A DNA stretch of 64,000 nucleotides, taken from NCBI GenBank assembly GCA_036850595.1, contig CM072170.1, positions 15,311,306 through 15,375,305 of the forward strand, written 5' to 3'. Shown here piece after piece: positions 22,369-34,270 of this stretch. This stretch comes from Rhyacichthys aspro. Taxonomy: Eukaryota > Chordata > Actinopteri > Gobiiformes > Rhyacichthyidae. Below the pieces are notes generated by a model that was not told the DNA's origin, did no database searches, and saw nothing but the letters and a program-made list of their open reading frames with translations. The translations under genes and the position numbers were made by a program. Numbering within the stretch: position 1 is the stretch's first letter; each line of letters opens with the position of its first letter.

Positions 22369-24017
22369 GATAAAAAAGTGAAAGTTTTATTTTATTTATT
22401 TATTTCAAGCAAGTAAAAATACATAAAAAATGAATGTGCATAAATCCAACAACATAAACATTATCTTATAATAACAAAATGTTTCATCAAACTGATTTTT
22501 TTAATCTGCTCAAAAAGGAGAGGGAAGAAGAAACGTATTCTTATGCATAGCTGCTTCATGTATTAAACAAAAAACAACCTTCAAACCAAATGTATGGACA
22601 CCAATTATAGTTATGCAAATAATATACAAAAATACACAAAGATATGCTATTCATAGTCTATCTACAGTGTAATGAGTAATTAGGTAATTACACCAAAGTA
22701 GTTTACAATAATTTGCTAGAATATAATCAATAAATAATGCATTAAATTATTAATGAACTATATATATCTAGTGTTAGTGTCTGTTCCAGCACTGGATACA
22801 TCGGCCTAAACAGGGACAAGGTACAAAAAAAAAAAATCAGAAAAAAATAAGGTGGAGAAACTTTGGTTTGATGTAATTTATTCAGAGTATATATATATTA
22901 CTATTGAACTTTTACTGGACTTTTAGGACAGCATAAATAAAAATAAAGCATCTGTTCATTCATTCATCTTCTACCATGTATAAAGCATCAATAAAAGATC
23001 ATTTAAACTGAACTTTAAAACAGGAATGAATAAACACAATTGCAATTGCATGTACTAATCTGTGAATTGAAAGAGCTTTAAATTAAATTAAAACTCACCT
23101 TACAAATGCATTTACTATATCTGCAATAAATACTACATTTAAAACATCAACTTAAAAAAAACAAAACATATAAAACAAAAACAAAAAAAAGTTTAAAATC
23201 GTTTTGTTTACAAGTGTGACATTACAAGCTCTTTTAATTCACAGATGAATAAATGCAATTGTATTTCATGTTTTAAAGTTTATTCTCTTTTATTAAATCC
23301 TCTATTTTTATTTACATGGTCCTCAAAATCCTCCATAAGAGACTGCAATCAGGAGCCAAACAGAAAAAAGAGTAAGTTCCACTGCTGCTGTGACTGTAAG
23401 GGATCTGCCCACTGACAGTCGGCTGTTAATAAGATCTGCTTCAGGCTTTTGTGATGATTTATCCTGTATGTAATGCTCATACGACGATACGCTGATGATT
23501 ACTGAAAGAAAAAGACGCTTTGCCGAGAGCGTGGTACCAACAATCTATTAGCTAACTCATAAAGGTGCTAGTCATTTCTGCTACAGGTTGCAAATGCGAT
23601 CCCTGACAGTATAATTAAGCACAGTTATAAATACACAGTAAACAGTTGTCATGCATCCACTCTTTGATAAGACTCTACTGTAATTATGATGCCACAAAGT
23701 AAACAAAGCGTACCTAGAAATTACCTAAACAACATTATACCTGCTATTTTTTACGCCGCACATCTTGGTGTTTACAAGGTGCGGGGTAATTATAGGCAAC
23801 ACCAACTGGGAGTTCTGCTGTTGCTGTGGGTCAATAGGTTACGCATTCATTCTGACTCACTTAAATCACTAGTTAAGCTTTATTTACGCAGTACGTCTAC
23901 AGTGAGCCGCACCTTTCGAGCAAAACAAACAGCGGAACACAATGCATGCAGTAAGCCTGTTTAAACAGTGGGAATAATCTATAATGTTAATGCGGTGGCA
24001 AACATCGTCGTCGAAGG
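22369..24017. other. very AT-rich intergenic block
   Basis: Long AT-rich stretch with (ATTT)n at about 22390, TA runs near 22888 and A runs near 22826 and 23180. An inverted-repeat element lies at 23011-23280. The part at 23390-23480 is less AT-rich and could be a small regulatory island. No exon seen. Confidence 0.5.
23011..23280. mobile_element. possible MITE with about 60-bp imperfect inverted ends
   Basis: The left arm (23011-23081) and the reverse complement of the right arm (23224-23280) share aactttaaaaca, caattgca and atctgtgaatt.aaagagctt in the same order. The total of about 270 bp with AT-rich content fits a MITE. No target duplication was clear and no transposase is present, so the superfamily is unknown. 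Confidence 0.45.
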
Positions 24018-24174
24018 GATTTAAAAAGACAAACATGTTTTCAACAGACGTGCCAGCGAGCATTTCATCAACAAACTGTATTTTTCTCGGTGCATTCAAT
24101 CCGAAAAGCTCAAACAAGCCTCAGAACATCTTTACAAGTCCTCCTCTATTCCCTTTCCACCTTTGTGATTCAAC
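24018..24174. repeat. 157-bp near-identical duplication, copy 2
   Basis: Same segment as 22212-22368 with one mismatch. This copy lies about 80 bp from the CpG island that starts near 24250, and its minus-strand open segment runs on past the duplicated part (NPFDDDVCHRI...). It may therefore be the source copy. The minus-strand frame is preceded by a stop (TGA near 24120), so it could be coding only through splicing. No family was recognised. Confidence 0.9.
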
Positions 24175-24234
24175 ATTTGCATGGAGCTGTCTGAAATGTT
24201 AGAAGCTATTGTGCAGCATGTCTTCGGCGCATGA

Positions 24235-24601
24235 ACATAAATTATGGATTGTGTTTACGCCGGCGGAGTTCTCCGTCGGGTATCGCGGCTCGCGCTGACG
24301 GAACAGAACAAACCGAACCGACCGCGCTGCGCCTCGAACACGTCCTCCGCCGTTTTGTACGTCGTTGTGTAATCGTGACGGAGCGCTACAGACAAAGAGC
24401 CGGTAATGTGTGAGCGGAGCCTCGTCTTTTAGCGTTTTGGCGACGCCGGTGACGGTGCCTCGGCGGTGACGCGACGCTCAAAGCTGTCCGTCACTTTGGA
24501 CTGACGGCTCTGAAGCCGGGACGGCGCTGAGTGGCAGCTGAGGTCTCAAAGGAGAGCCGTAATATCCAGGCTGACACGTTTGAGATGGCGCTGCTCATCA
24601 T
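24235..24601 (+). promoter_or_regulatory. strong CpG island, best promoter candidate in the window
   Basis: I count about 45 CpGs between 24258 and 24590, the densest in the window. The island sits in an AT-rich neighbourhood. Its right edge holds an ATG in good context (gagATGG at 24585) and a consensus splice donor (gtgagt at 24602), as expected for a first exon transcribed rightwards. Its left edge is next to the 157-bp segment, so a leftward or bidirectional promoter is also possible. No TATA box was seen, which is normal for CpG-island promoters. Confidence 0.5.
24585..24601 (+). other. candidate first coding segment (MALLI...) before a splice donor
   Basis: ATG GCG CTG CTC ATC AT is followed directly by gtgagt, so a transcript starting in the CpG island could encode M-A-L-L-I and splice out in phase 2. 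With only five codons, no family can be named and no partner exon was recognised downstream in the window. If unspliced, the frame stops at once (ATG TGA), so it could equally be a tiny upstream ORF or chance. Confidence 0.22.
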
Positions 24602-27589
24602 GTGAGTGTTCTTCTGAGGCTGGAATGATGTAAAGACTTGTCAGTGTATATATATTTTATTTCTAATCAATAAAACAACATGGTGGCTTTTTTAACTCTG
24701 GCTCAGCACTTGGAATAAAAGCTTTAGAAAACTTCTAGTCTTGTTTGGTTCATTTACCTGTGTTTTCATGACATTACTCTGCCTTTTTCCACAAATAAGT
24801 CTAGCTGGAAATCTGAAGGAGCTACACATCAGTTTTATTAAATCACTGGGCTTTGAACATCTTTATAAAGACACAAATCTCAGCACATTTTTTAAACAAT
24901 ACTGAACTCGATGTAAAGCCGTCCCCTCTGCCCTGATTCCAACTCTATCAGTGGCCATTTGTGGTATTGCAGGAAAAAGACCACATTGTGAAAAAAAATG
25001 TCTGGTGTACATCTGATAAGACACTTATAACTTCCAAATTTGTCAGAAGTTGAATTGTTTATCACCCTTTCTTTGTTAAACATTCTCTAATCAACTAAAA
25101 AAAAAACATTCTATGACTTAAACGCTCTGTTACTCGGTTAAACCTATTCTTCAAAACCATTAACATATGACAACCACGCAACATGGAAATAAATTTAGCT
25201 GCCACAATTCACAAATACACAGATGTGCAACATTTATCAGGATCCAAGTCTAATTGTGCACTGATGTCATTACCCTGTGCTGCAGCTGAACTGTTGTGTG
25301 AGTTCTCAAACAAACAGGAATCCATCTTCTCTCACCAGAAGGAACGAGATGTACAAAGGAACTGCTCTACAGAGATTTTTTTTTTTTTTTAAATACACAT
25401 TAGCTCAGCTCTGTTATGTCAAAAGCAGAAAATTTAAACTTAAAGCCCATGTGGAGTAGTGCTGGGAAACTAATCATTAAAACGATAAGGTGTTAAATGG
25501 AAGTAAAAGATTTTTTTGGGGCTGACTGTAGAGTAGAAACCTAATGTTCGTGGCGTGCCATTTTAAGCTGCTTCTGAAATGCTACAAATTGTGACCTTGA
25601 CACCTTTTTGTGCACCAAATTTGCACCAAGACCCTTGAAATGGCAGGTGTACTTTCAATAGAACTCTGGTATGGTTTGATTAAAATGAGAACCAGGATGA
25701 AAGGGGCAAGATAAACCACTTTTTCTGTTGGAGTTGGAGAAGAGGGCAAACATGGAGCAACCAGGAGACAGAATGTTGTATTAATTGGTGCAGGATGATA
25801 TGTTGGCTTTCTGTTTTGATCCAAACTAAAAGAAGTTCACTGTATAAACACACACCGTTGAACCAACCTTGGATGAGGCACTGTGCTAGTTCCTTTAGGC
25901 CCCAGAACATTTAAGGCCACCATGAACCACTTTTGTTATTGCTACACAGAGCTCCGAGTTAGAATTTTCTAATCAATACATTTCAATTCCCTCACACTGA
26001 GAAAAAAACAACCTCCCATCTCCTCTAAGACTAAAATGAAAAGCCACTAATGCACAAGAATTTGTAGTTTTTCATCTCGAGGTGTGATCTTGACAAGGGA
26101 AGGCAATAACTGTGTGCTAGTGCTGAAAGCATGCCATAAAAGTGCCATTCTGAGGCTGCTGTTAGCCACTCAGAGCGGAGCAGGTGCCCACGTTGCACAC
26201 TGGATATGCACCGGCAAAGCGTTTCACAGTCCGCCCCCGCTGACCTCTCTGAGCTGCTGAAAACTCTGAGTCGGCAGTGAATCATGGACCGTCAACTGAG
26301 CAGAATTTAGAGAGGAAATATTATATGTTAGCCACACTCCGGTAGAAAGGTAGAAAGCTTCTGAAAAGGCTCACATAAATATTATTTCTCTGTGTGCTGT
26401 TTTCAGTATCCACCTGTTCAAAAGTGTTCAATCATGAGCGTCAATAAAGTCTCGCAAAGGTTTGGATCAGAGTTTGCAATTTCACAAATATCCAGCTTCT
26501 CATTATAAAGGGTCTATGATTACCAGCAAACCAAAGATGTGGACTCACCACATGGATGTAGTATTAGACCACTAGCTCCTGTGGGATTATTGGGCACTGT
26601 TGATTTTCAATGGATGTTGTTGATTGACATTTTTGCCAAAGTAAATTTTCCTGCATTATTTAGCCCCTCGAGCCGTACAATATATGCAAAATATGTTATG
26701 TAATGAGCATTTCATACAGTACTGTACACAAATTTGACTCTGATGTGCAGTAAAGTAAGAATGCTGTCAACAATATACAGTTTGTTTTTTATTTAGTTTT
26801 TTTTTTTTTTTTTATCAATTTACAAAATGGAAAAGTGAGTGAAGAGACAAAACCTTTCATTTTTAGAGTGATCCCAGAACAAGGAGTCTTGATGTCATGG
26901 TGTAACTCTGATCCCAACATCATGGAGTCTGGCCTGATCCTGTCTGTGATTACATGATCTGGTTCCTTCTGATGTGTGATAGCCTGGTTTAGTCTAGTTT
27001 GGCCTAGTTTTGTCTGATTCTCCAAATGTATGAACAAAATCTGGCTTAATCCTTCAAAAACTGAGACACTAGAACTAGAACTGTTGCTGTTTTGAGGAAG
27101 TCCCTCCAAATATTGATTTAATTCAGAATTTTCTTTCATTTTGCATTTTGTAAACTAATAAAAACCAGAGGACCAGTTTACTTTATTTTTTTATGTCCAC
27201 ACCTAGTACCATATAGTCCCATATTCATATCTAAACTTACCAACAGGTATGTGTTAGCTGTGATGATGCCTGATTATAATTACATAAACTGTATAAAAAT
27301 AAACTATTCTCCAAAGTGAATGCACGCCAACCATAAGTTTCTTTAGTAAACTATCTATACACAAAAAAGCATACAGCTCTACTTCAGAAATGATGAATTG
27401 TAAATAGTTTTAAAAGCAAAATGATAAAATTTTACATTTTTACCCTAAAGAATAGCTAACTTTTCATACTGGATCTTGTCACCTGCTCAAATGACAACAT
27501 ACAGTATTGCAAGTCCTTGAGCATGACATGTGCATTTATTGCTGCATTATAAAAAGGTAAATGGCATACAACAGAGAAGGACACGGGGG
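24602..27589. other. intergenic or intronic, nothing firm
   Basis: AT-rich with a T run at 25377-25390 and a T17 run at 26797-26813. The part at 26150-26290 has more CpG (cagtccgcccccgctgacc) and may be a small regulatory element. Short frames (60-116 codons) show no domain. A degenerate run of cctagttt/tctgatt words lies at 26970-27025. Confidence 0.45.
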
Positions 27590-27930
27590 CCAGAGTTGAT
27601 ATTAGCGCGCTCACATGTGGTGGAGCAGTGATTATTACAGGTTATGGCTCGTGATCTTCAAATCATTACATTTATTCCGCGGCCCGTGTAATCCCTGAAG
27701 CTCGGTTATCGGCGCGACAGCTTTGAGCGGCGCCTCTCACACATCTGTCAGCGGCTGATGATTGGCAGCTCGTATTCTGGAGGTGAGCCATCAAACTGTC
27801 ACCTCAGCGGGATGCCCAGGGCCTGGCGCTGCTGATATGATTTATGTAGGCGCTGATTGTGTCAAGTGCTCCGCAAATTGATTGTGTCACATGTGTGTGT
27901 AAACCCTGCAGAGCACTCTCCGAAGCCCAG
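27590..27930. promoter_or_regulatory. candidate conserved enhancer with TALE-type motifs
   Basis: A compact island of higher GC: ttccgcggcccgtgtaatcc, then atcggcgcgacagc, atctgtcagc, tgatgattggcag, aactgtcacctc. CTGTCA and TGATTGGC are MEIS- and PBX-like motifs. The area is free of repeats and long frames and differs sharply from its flanks. It looks like a developmental non-coding element, though no conservation test is possible here. Confidence 0.38.
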
Positions 27931-29149
27931 GGCCAAAATCATCAAATAGCTTTACACACAGGGAAGGTTAAATGGAAAGTGGGAAGATTTGGCAATTGCT
28001 GTATAGTTGAAGTGAGGTACTTTGAGGCAACTTGAAGGTAAAACTTAATGTCAAATTTTGATCTAGAGCAAAATAAGGTTTGCCCTTCTATAATTTCTGC
28101 TGTAAAATCTAAGACATAAAGTTTGGGGCTTACTTTGTTGAAGTTTAGTCAACTTTTCTGTGATAGTTCCCTTATTTCAAAACAGTTTATCATGATCCGT
28201 CTTGTATTCTTAATCTGATATTTTTATTGAGTTACAGATCCATAGTAAGGCAAAGTTTATCAACATGATTACAGAAAACAGATTTAAAAAGTTGCCATAT
28301 TTTCGGGGAGACCTCTCTATTACTATTACTATATTTTTGGCAGAATAGAAGAGTTTTCAACACAGCCTATCTGTGTAAACGCAGAATATTTTTGGTTTCA
28401 TGTAAAAGACCCTTAAACAAGGATCTCCACTCCTCAGACACCACCTCCATGGGAACCCCAAGGCACTTCAAAGTCGACCAAGAAATACAGTCGCATCAGA
28501 AGGAGCACAAAAGGCATCCGTGAGGCTTCAAGAAGAAACCATTTATGCAATAACAAAGCATTAGGGGCGATGTTGATGAATGAGGTGGTCCACGCAATGA
28601 AGAGAAATCTCGAGGCGGCAGACAAACCAGGAAATGACGGAGAAGGACTTAGTCGGACATGCCAGGGTTGGTAATGTGAAGGCTACAACAAACACCAACC
28701 AAAACCAACAACTCACAGGCAGAAAACAGATTGGGAAAAGCCTGGATAAGGCAAAGATTAAAAACAGGAGCAGACAGGCTGGTAGACATGGGACGCAAGA
28801 GAATTTGGCGTCAGAGTGGAGTGGAAAGCGAGTTTAAAAACCAGTGTCGTGACTGATAATTGTGGGCAGGTACTTTCAGAGCTAAAAAATCATGACACGT
28901 TACTTTTACTTTAAATCTAAGACACCGACTTAACAAATGGAAAATTATAAACTCTAGCAACACAACAATTTATGCTGATGTTCCTTAAATAAATTGCACT
29001 ACTACACAGCCACTTGGATGTAACTTCCTAAAATCCTAACACTACTCCAACACACTACTCTCCTTATTCATGCATTGATAACACTTCAGTGTGGAAGTCT
29101 TGACTTTGAAGATTAAGGCCGACTTATCCTTGGAAAAAGTTGTCGCGTC
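27931..29149. other. intergenic; purine-rich patch at 28.43-28.85 kb
   Basis: The 28430-28850 part is less AT-rich, purine-rich on the plus strand and free of known repeats. Frames of 63 and 67 codons on opposite strands meet there without domains. The rest is unremarkable. Confidence 0.4.
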
Positions 29150-29460
29150 TCTGTGGCTTTAAAAGACAAGAAAGGCTGCTCTGTAACCAAAAGCCCAGCT
29201 CTTCCGCTGCACATTCTCATTTAGGCCCAAGTCACTCGGTCTGAGCTCAGGGGCCGCTGCAATCAAGAGGACAGAATTCAGATGAGTGCTCCTCTGGCCC
29301 TCATTTGCGTTTATAATTCGCCTAGAGGACGAGCCGACCAGAAACAGGACAGTTTTGTTAAATGCGCAAGAACAGGGAGTTAGGTCATTCAAGTCAATGG
29401 CCAAAGTGATGAGAGGTGCATTGAGTAGCTCGTATTAGCAATTATCTAAAGGGAGAAATG
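29150..29460. promoter_or_regulatory. candidate conserved non-coding element
   Basis: Non-repetitive island with balanced composition and ordered motifs (tgcgtttataattcgcc, gtattagcaattatctaaag). The 81-codon minus frame lacks domains. Called on contrast with its flanks only. Confidence 0.3.
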
Positions 29461-31719
29461 GTACACAGTGCATACATTGCGGACATTTTGATTTTCTTAT
29501 TATATTCTTATGTTGAAGTCGGATCAGTTGAGTTCACAGCACATGATCTGTAACTGCTATTAACAGGGCCATCCATTTATGTTGCATTTCAGGGTCTGAA
29601 ACGGCTAATGCTTGAAACACAATGAGTAATCAATGGGTAAAACTTTGATCTAAAGCAGGGGTCATGAACTAAATTTGCTTGAAGGCCAGCGTCTTTCTTC
29701 ACAGTTGCTACGGGGGCCAGACTTTCAAACTAAAATATATACTTCAATAAATAAATAAACACATGCATACATACATACACATTTTTTTCTTATTTTTTTA
29801 GATTTTGTTTATGGTTGAATATCTTCTCTTGTTTTTCTTTCTTGACTGAACACTTCGATGGGTTGTTTGGAGTTGAAAAAAGTATATATTTAAAACAACA
29901 GCCATTAGAAAAAACAGATTTGATGTTTGAAGATGATTTCTCGGAAACAGAAAAAAAAAAAAAACATTTCAGCCAAATGAGCTCAATTTCAGTTGTTTTT
30001 GAGTAATTTTAGCTAGATTTATGTTCAACTCTACCTATCAGAGAATCTACTTCTGTTTTCTGATCTAAAGTATCTGATTTATATTCACAAGGGAACTTTG
30101 TCAGTGCTGTTTTTTGTCAATGCTTGTTGCTGCTGTAAAATAAGGTGGCCACTTGCATTAAAATTCCATGCAGCCGAAACTGATTTTACCAATAGACCAC
30201 AATTTAAATAAAAAGCATCTGGAGTATGACTGCCAGGCCACTTACAAATTCCAAACTTTCAGATTTTGTATTGTTAATTGAGTTTGAATACCTTGCAATA
30301 CCTTAAAATAGCATAATGATAAACAATTACAGATCAGATGGGTTCAGCTTTGACATGGAACTCACAGTGATAAAATAAAACTATCACCTCTGATGTAAGA
30401 ATCTTGTAATCACTTACGCAATCACAGTGGAGCTAAAAAAGCTAAAAGTACAATTATTATGTCCTGTCCAGTCGTCTAATATTAAATATGGTCTGTATGA
30501 AACTGTTCTAGTTCAAATGAGTACTTGCTCTTAGAAAAATGTTCCAATGCCGATCGTTCTGAACCATCTCTAGACCGCAACAGTTTAAAGAAGCTATGTC
30601 CGGAGCCAGTGGAGTCTCTGAAGATGTAGCCTGGCCTCTTCTTGGCTCTGGAGGTGCAGGTCCTGCTTGATGGTGGCTCCAAACCACACAGAATGAACTT
30701 GGTGAAAGCAGTGTGGAACCAATGTGACAGAATCCAGGTCTATTCATACATCCATAAGTCAAATTTCAAAGGAACTTGTACAGAGTGGCCGTCATTTTAT
30801 GGCTAGTAACTTTACACACACGGATTACGAACATTACTTTTCCAGTTGTTGGGCAGTGTTAATGGACGACATGCTGCTACATTTCTGCTTCCTTACAGCA
30901 CGTTGCTTATATATATATATTGGGCTTTTGAATCCTGGCTGTGTGTGCTACTTGGCAAGTCGTGACCTCGGCTTGGGATTACTTAAACGGCAATTCATCA
31001 CAGCTATTTTTCCGCACCGCTCTCCTTTCTGAACAGCTGGAAATGTACGTAGTTAAGAGCCTGTTTACAACACAATGGACAATGAGCCTGAAAATGAGTT
31101 AATGACTGAGCTCCATCTGCATACCTAACAGTTCGGCATGGATGGCGGCCAAAGGAGACTACTGAACGCAGGTAGAGGAAGAAGCTGTGTCACGAAAGAT
31201 GTAATATTTAAACTTTTTGGCTCTCAATTATTAGGTTTTGTTTAATTGAGTTTTGCAAAACAACTCGATTAGAACATTTGTTAGTCAAGGTGGTTTTCAG
31301 CATGGAAGAAGATCATTTTAATAAGGATTTGGTTAATGCACAGCTCTTTGTTAAAAAGCTACAACGTTTATTAACTACATTTATATAAAAGGACCAGATA
31401 TAATTCACAAAAAAACAGATTTGGACCTCAGTGTGAAAACACATGGTCTTTTCTGTCAGTGACCTCAGCAAAGACATAAAACTGACTCACATTTGATCAA
31501 ACCTCAATAATGTATAATGTCTTAATATTCTGCTGTGTGTGTATTTTATACTAAAGGTCTTAGTGTATTTAGTGTGTGTTTCCCATCCATCCAACCAACA
31601 AGCTCAAGAGTAGTTCAGACATACCGAGTAAATCAGTGCAATACTTCTACCCCTTTAGCCCAATGCTACCTTTTGGGGCGTGGGTTTCAGACCAGACCAT
31701 TCGTGGCACCAACAACATT
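29461..31719. other. intergenic with a possible hAT end fragment
   Basis: Includes the fragment at 29657-29770 listed next, a (CATA)n run near 29765, an A run near 29951 and a TA run near 30910. The overlapping minus-strand frames at 30482-30762 could come from a decayed transcript copy, but I recognise no family. Confidence 0.4.
29657..29770 (+). mobile_element. possible hAT-type end fragment
   Basis: The phrase gcaggggtcatgaactaaat followed by 'gaaggccagcg' and 'cgggggccagac' resembles the 'caggggtc...gggggcca' end of common fish hAT-type elements. No matching right end was found. Confidence 0.3.
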
Positions 31720-32150
31720 CTTAGTTTTACATTATTTAGAACTCAACTCCCGGATCGATTATGGCAACTCTCTCCTCCAGAATTCTGCAGCCTGCATCAT
31801 TCCTCCAAAAAACATGGCATCAATTCAAATTTCTTCCTACCAACTTCAAAGCTATCCATAACCTGACCCCACCATACATATCAGACCTCCTTCTCCTCTC
31901 CCTCCATCTTCCCGTCCCCCTGCCCACCTTTTCACTCACTCCCCCCTGACCTCCGCAACATAGACTCTCTTCCATGGTTCAAATCCAGACTCAAAACTCC
32001 CCTTTTCGGACTGTCCTACTTCTTTTAGTCCACCACGTCCTTAAACTGAATTTTTTCACATGCTTTATTGTTATTTTCTTCTTTTAACCTATGTCCGGTG
32101 TCCTTGGGTGTCTTGGAAGGCGCTTATAAATAAAATGTATTCATATTTAA
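31720..32150 (+). mobile_element. L2/CR1-like LINE, decayed 3' end
   Basis: Translations in shifting frames give words of the C-terminal end of LINE reverse transcriptase ORFs: LNSRIDYGNSLL, then QNSAAC, then FKAIHNLTPPYISDLLL, and later WFKSRLKTPLF. The DNA ends in ggcgcttataaataaaatgt, a typical LINE tail. Frameshifts break the reading frame at least twice, and the catalytic domain upstream is missing, so this is a dead 5'-truncated copy. Confidence 0.68.
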
Positions 32151-32505
32151 TTAAAACCAACATCCAACAAGAGGTGAGTCTGACTTACTGCAGGGAATGC
32201 AAAGTCCAAGTGTCCAAAAGAAACACAAAAATAAGCTGCTTATACATAGAGTTGAGAGGACAAACTCTCCTGGTTCTTTCAGTTAAAGCTTTGAGTGACA
32301 TGATAAAAAAAAAAAAAATGTGAATATGTTTTGTTTTGTAAGAGAAGGAGGACGAGGAGGAGGGAAGCTTCTCTCACTGAATGTTAAATCAGCTCTAAAT
32401 ACCATCAGCAGTCAAGTGCTAATCACAAATACAATCTGTGGGATGACTGTACAGCCAACAGCCGTAGCCGCAGTGTAAACAGAGCATATAGCAGCGAGAG
32501 TCATA
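32151..32505. other. intergenic, nothing recognised
   Basis: A run of A at about 32307-32318 and a purine-rich patch near 32340; no gene or known repeat. Confidence 0.45.
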
Positions 32506-32509
32506 AGCC

Positions 32510-33010
32510 ATTTCAAAATAAACATCTGGGTAATCCGTTCATAACGCCGGCGCGAGTCCAAAATCTGCAGTGTTTTCCGACCTCTGGTTTCCTCACCACT
32601 GTGTCGCTGATGTCAGTTTGTAATCAAGGTAATTTTAAAAATGACAGGTTTTGATGTTTGGGCAGAGCGTAGCTTGATTAGATTTCCATCTCGGAGGAAT
32701 AAAATTAAACCTCCAGTCAGCAGTCTCGGGAGGAAACAGAGATTGCTTGGCATTTTTTTTTTCTTTTTCTTGATTCACGAATTGGGCCCGTCGAGGTGAT
32801 GTTTGTCGCGCGGGACACTTGAGCCCGACTCATTACAAACGTAGTCATCACCAGATTTTCACGGCTGACATTTTGTGACTCTTCTTAAATCCTGTTTGTC
32901 ATCACAGCACGTCCCACGCCGCAGACAGACATCACGACCTGTGAGGCTGCCCACTCCAGCGTCGGCTGCTCGGTTGATTTGTTATCAACAGCTCCTTTAG
33001 GCTTTTTGCT
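32510..33010. promoter_or_regulatory. candidate conserved regulatory element
   Basis: CpG-bearing island (cataacgccggcgcgagtcc, gtttgtcgcgcgggac) with a MEIS-like tgacaggttttgatg and the non-repetitive block cgtagcttgattagatttcc. No coding frame. It directly precedes the 1.2-kb degenerate array. Confidence 0.33.
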
Positions 33011-33049
33011 GGTTATATGTCTGGACTGTTTGCATGAGTTTTGCCTGAC

Positions 33050-34270
33050 TGATTATAAATAGATGCAGGCTTTAACCAGTTTTAAATGAATGCTGCCTGG
33101 ATAATACTGAATTTTAACTGGGGTTTATGTGGTTTAACTTGGACTTTATCTATGTTTAAATGGATGTAACCATGTTTTAACTGGATTCACATCGGTTTCA
33201 AATGGTTTAATGTGATCTTAACCAGTTTTGAACAGATAACTGCTTATAACCAGACATGCTTGGGTTTACTTGGACTTTAACTGATTTGAACTGGTTGTAG
33301 ATGGATTTGGATGGATTTTAAGAGGTTTTGTCTGACTTTAGATTGGTCATAGATAGTCACAAGCTTTAATCAGTTCTAAGTTAATTCAATCTTGTTACAA
33401 CTGGATTTCATTGGGTTTTACGTGGCTTTACTTGGACTTTATCCAGGTCTAAATGGATGTCACCTTGTTATAACAGAATTTAGACCGTGTAAGATGGTTT
33501 AACTTGGACCTTTCCCTTTTTAACTGTTGAAAACTGGTTACAGTCAGATTTTGTTGGGTTCCAATTGATTTAACTAAGACTTTAACCAGTTTTAAATTAA
33601 GCTAACCAGGTTATATCTGGGTTTGGATGGGTTACTTCTTTTTGACTTTAGGTTATATATGCATAGGACATGTTTTAATGGGTTACCTTAGACCTTAATT
33701 GGTTTTAAGTGGCTTCAAACTGGTTGGAAATGAATTTGGGTGGGTTTTTAGTTGTTTAACTTGGACTGTAACTGGTTTTGTCAGACTTTGGACTGGTTAA
33801 GGAAGGATGCAGGACTTCAATCTGGACATGGACTTGGACTTTGGATTTTTAGTGATTTAACTAGAGAAAACAACAAACCAGTTTAAAGTGGATTAACCTG
33901 GTTATAAGGTTATAACTGGATTTCAACAGGTTTTAGATGGTTTAAAAGTATTCCTGTTTGTAACTGGATTTGGACCAGTTTTAAGTTGTTTAACTTGGGC
34001 TTTAACTCATTTTAAGTAGCTTTAAATTTGTTATGAATGGATTTGGATGGGTTTTAATTGATAGAACCTGGACTGTAACTGGTTTTGACTGAGTTACCTT
34101 GAAATAGATGGATGCAGACTTACAAACTGGACATGTTTGAGGTGGTTTTCCTTAAAATAGATTTAAACAAGATGGAACCAGACTTGGATATTTGGATTTG
34201 GACAGGCTGTAACTATTTTATCTTGAACTTTAACAGATTTCTGGTTAGAAAAAGATATGGGAAAGTTTGT
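33050..34270 (+). repeat. 1.2-kb degenerate T/G-rich minisatellite, period about 75 bp
   Basis: The phrase acttggactttaact and its variants recur at about 33136, 33268, 33430, 33502, 33572, 33684, 33758, 33992, 34065 and 34220. Most gaps are close to one, two or three times 70-80 bp. Sub-words such as aactggatttggatgg, gggttttaa and aaccagttttaa fill the unit. The plus strand is rich in T and G and poor in C throughout. One sub-unit (gatttcaacaggttttagat, about 33919) nearly equals the 21-bp unit of the hAT elements, suggesting a shared origin. No inverted ends were found. Confidence 0.75.

Noticed and set aside
30482..30762. Overlapping minus-strand frames with protein-like composition
   Set aside because: No recognisable family and competing frames; possibly a decayed transcript copy, but nothing supports a specific call.
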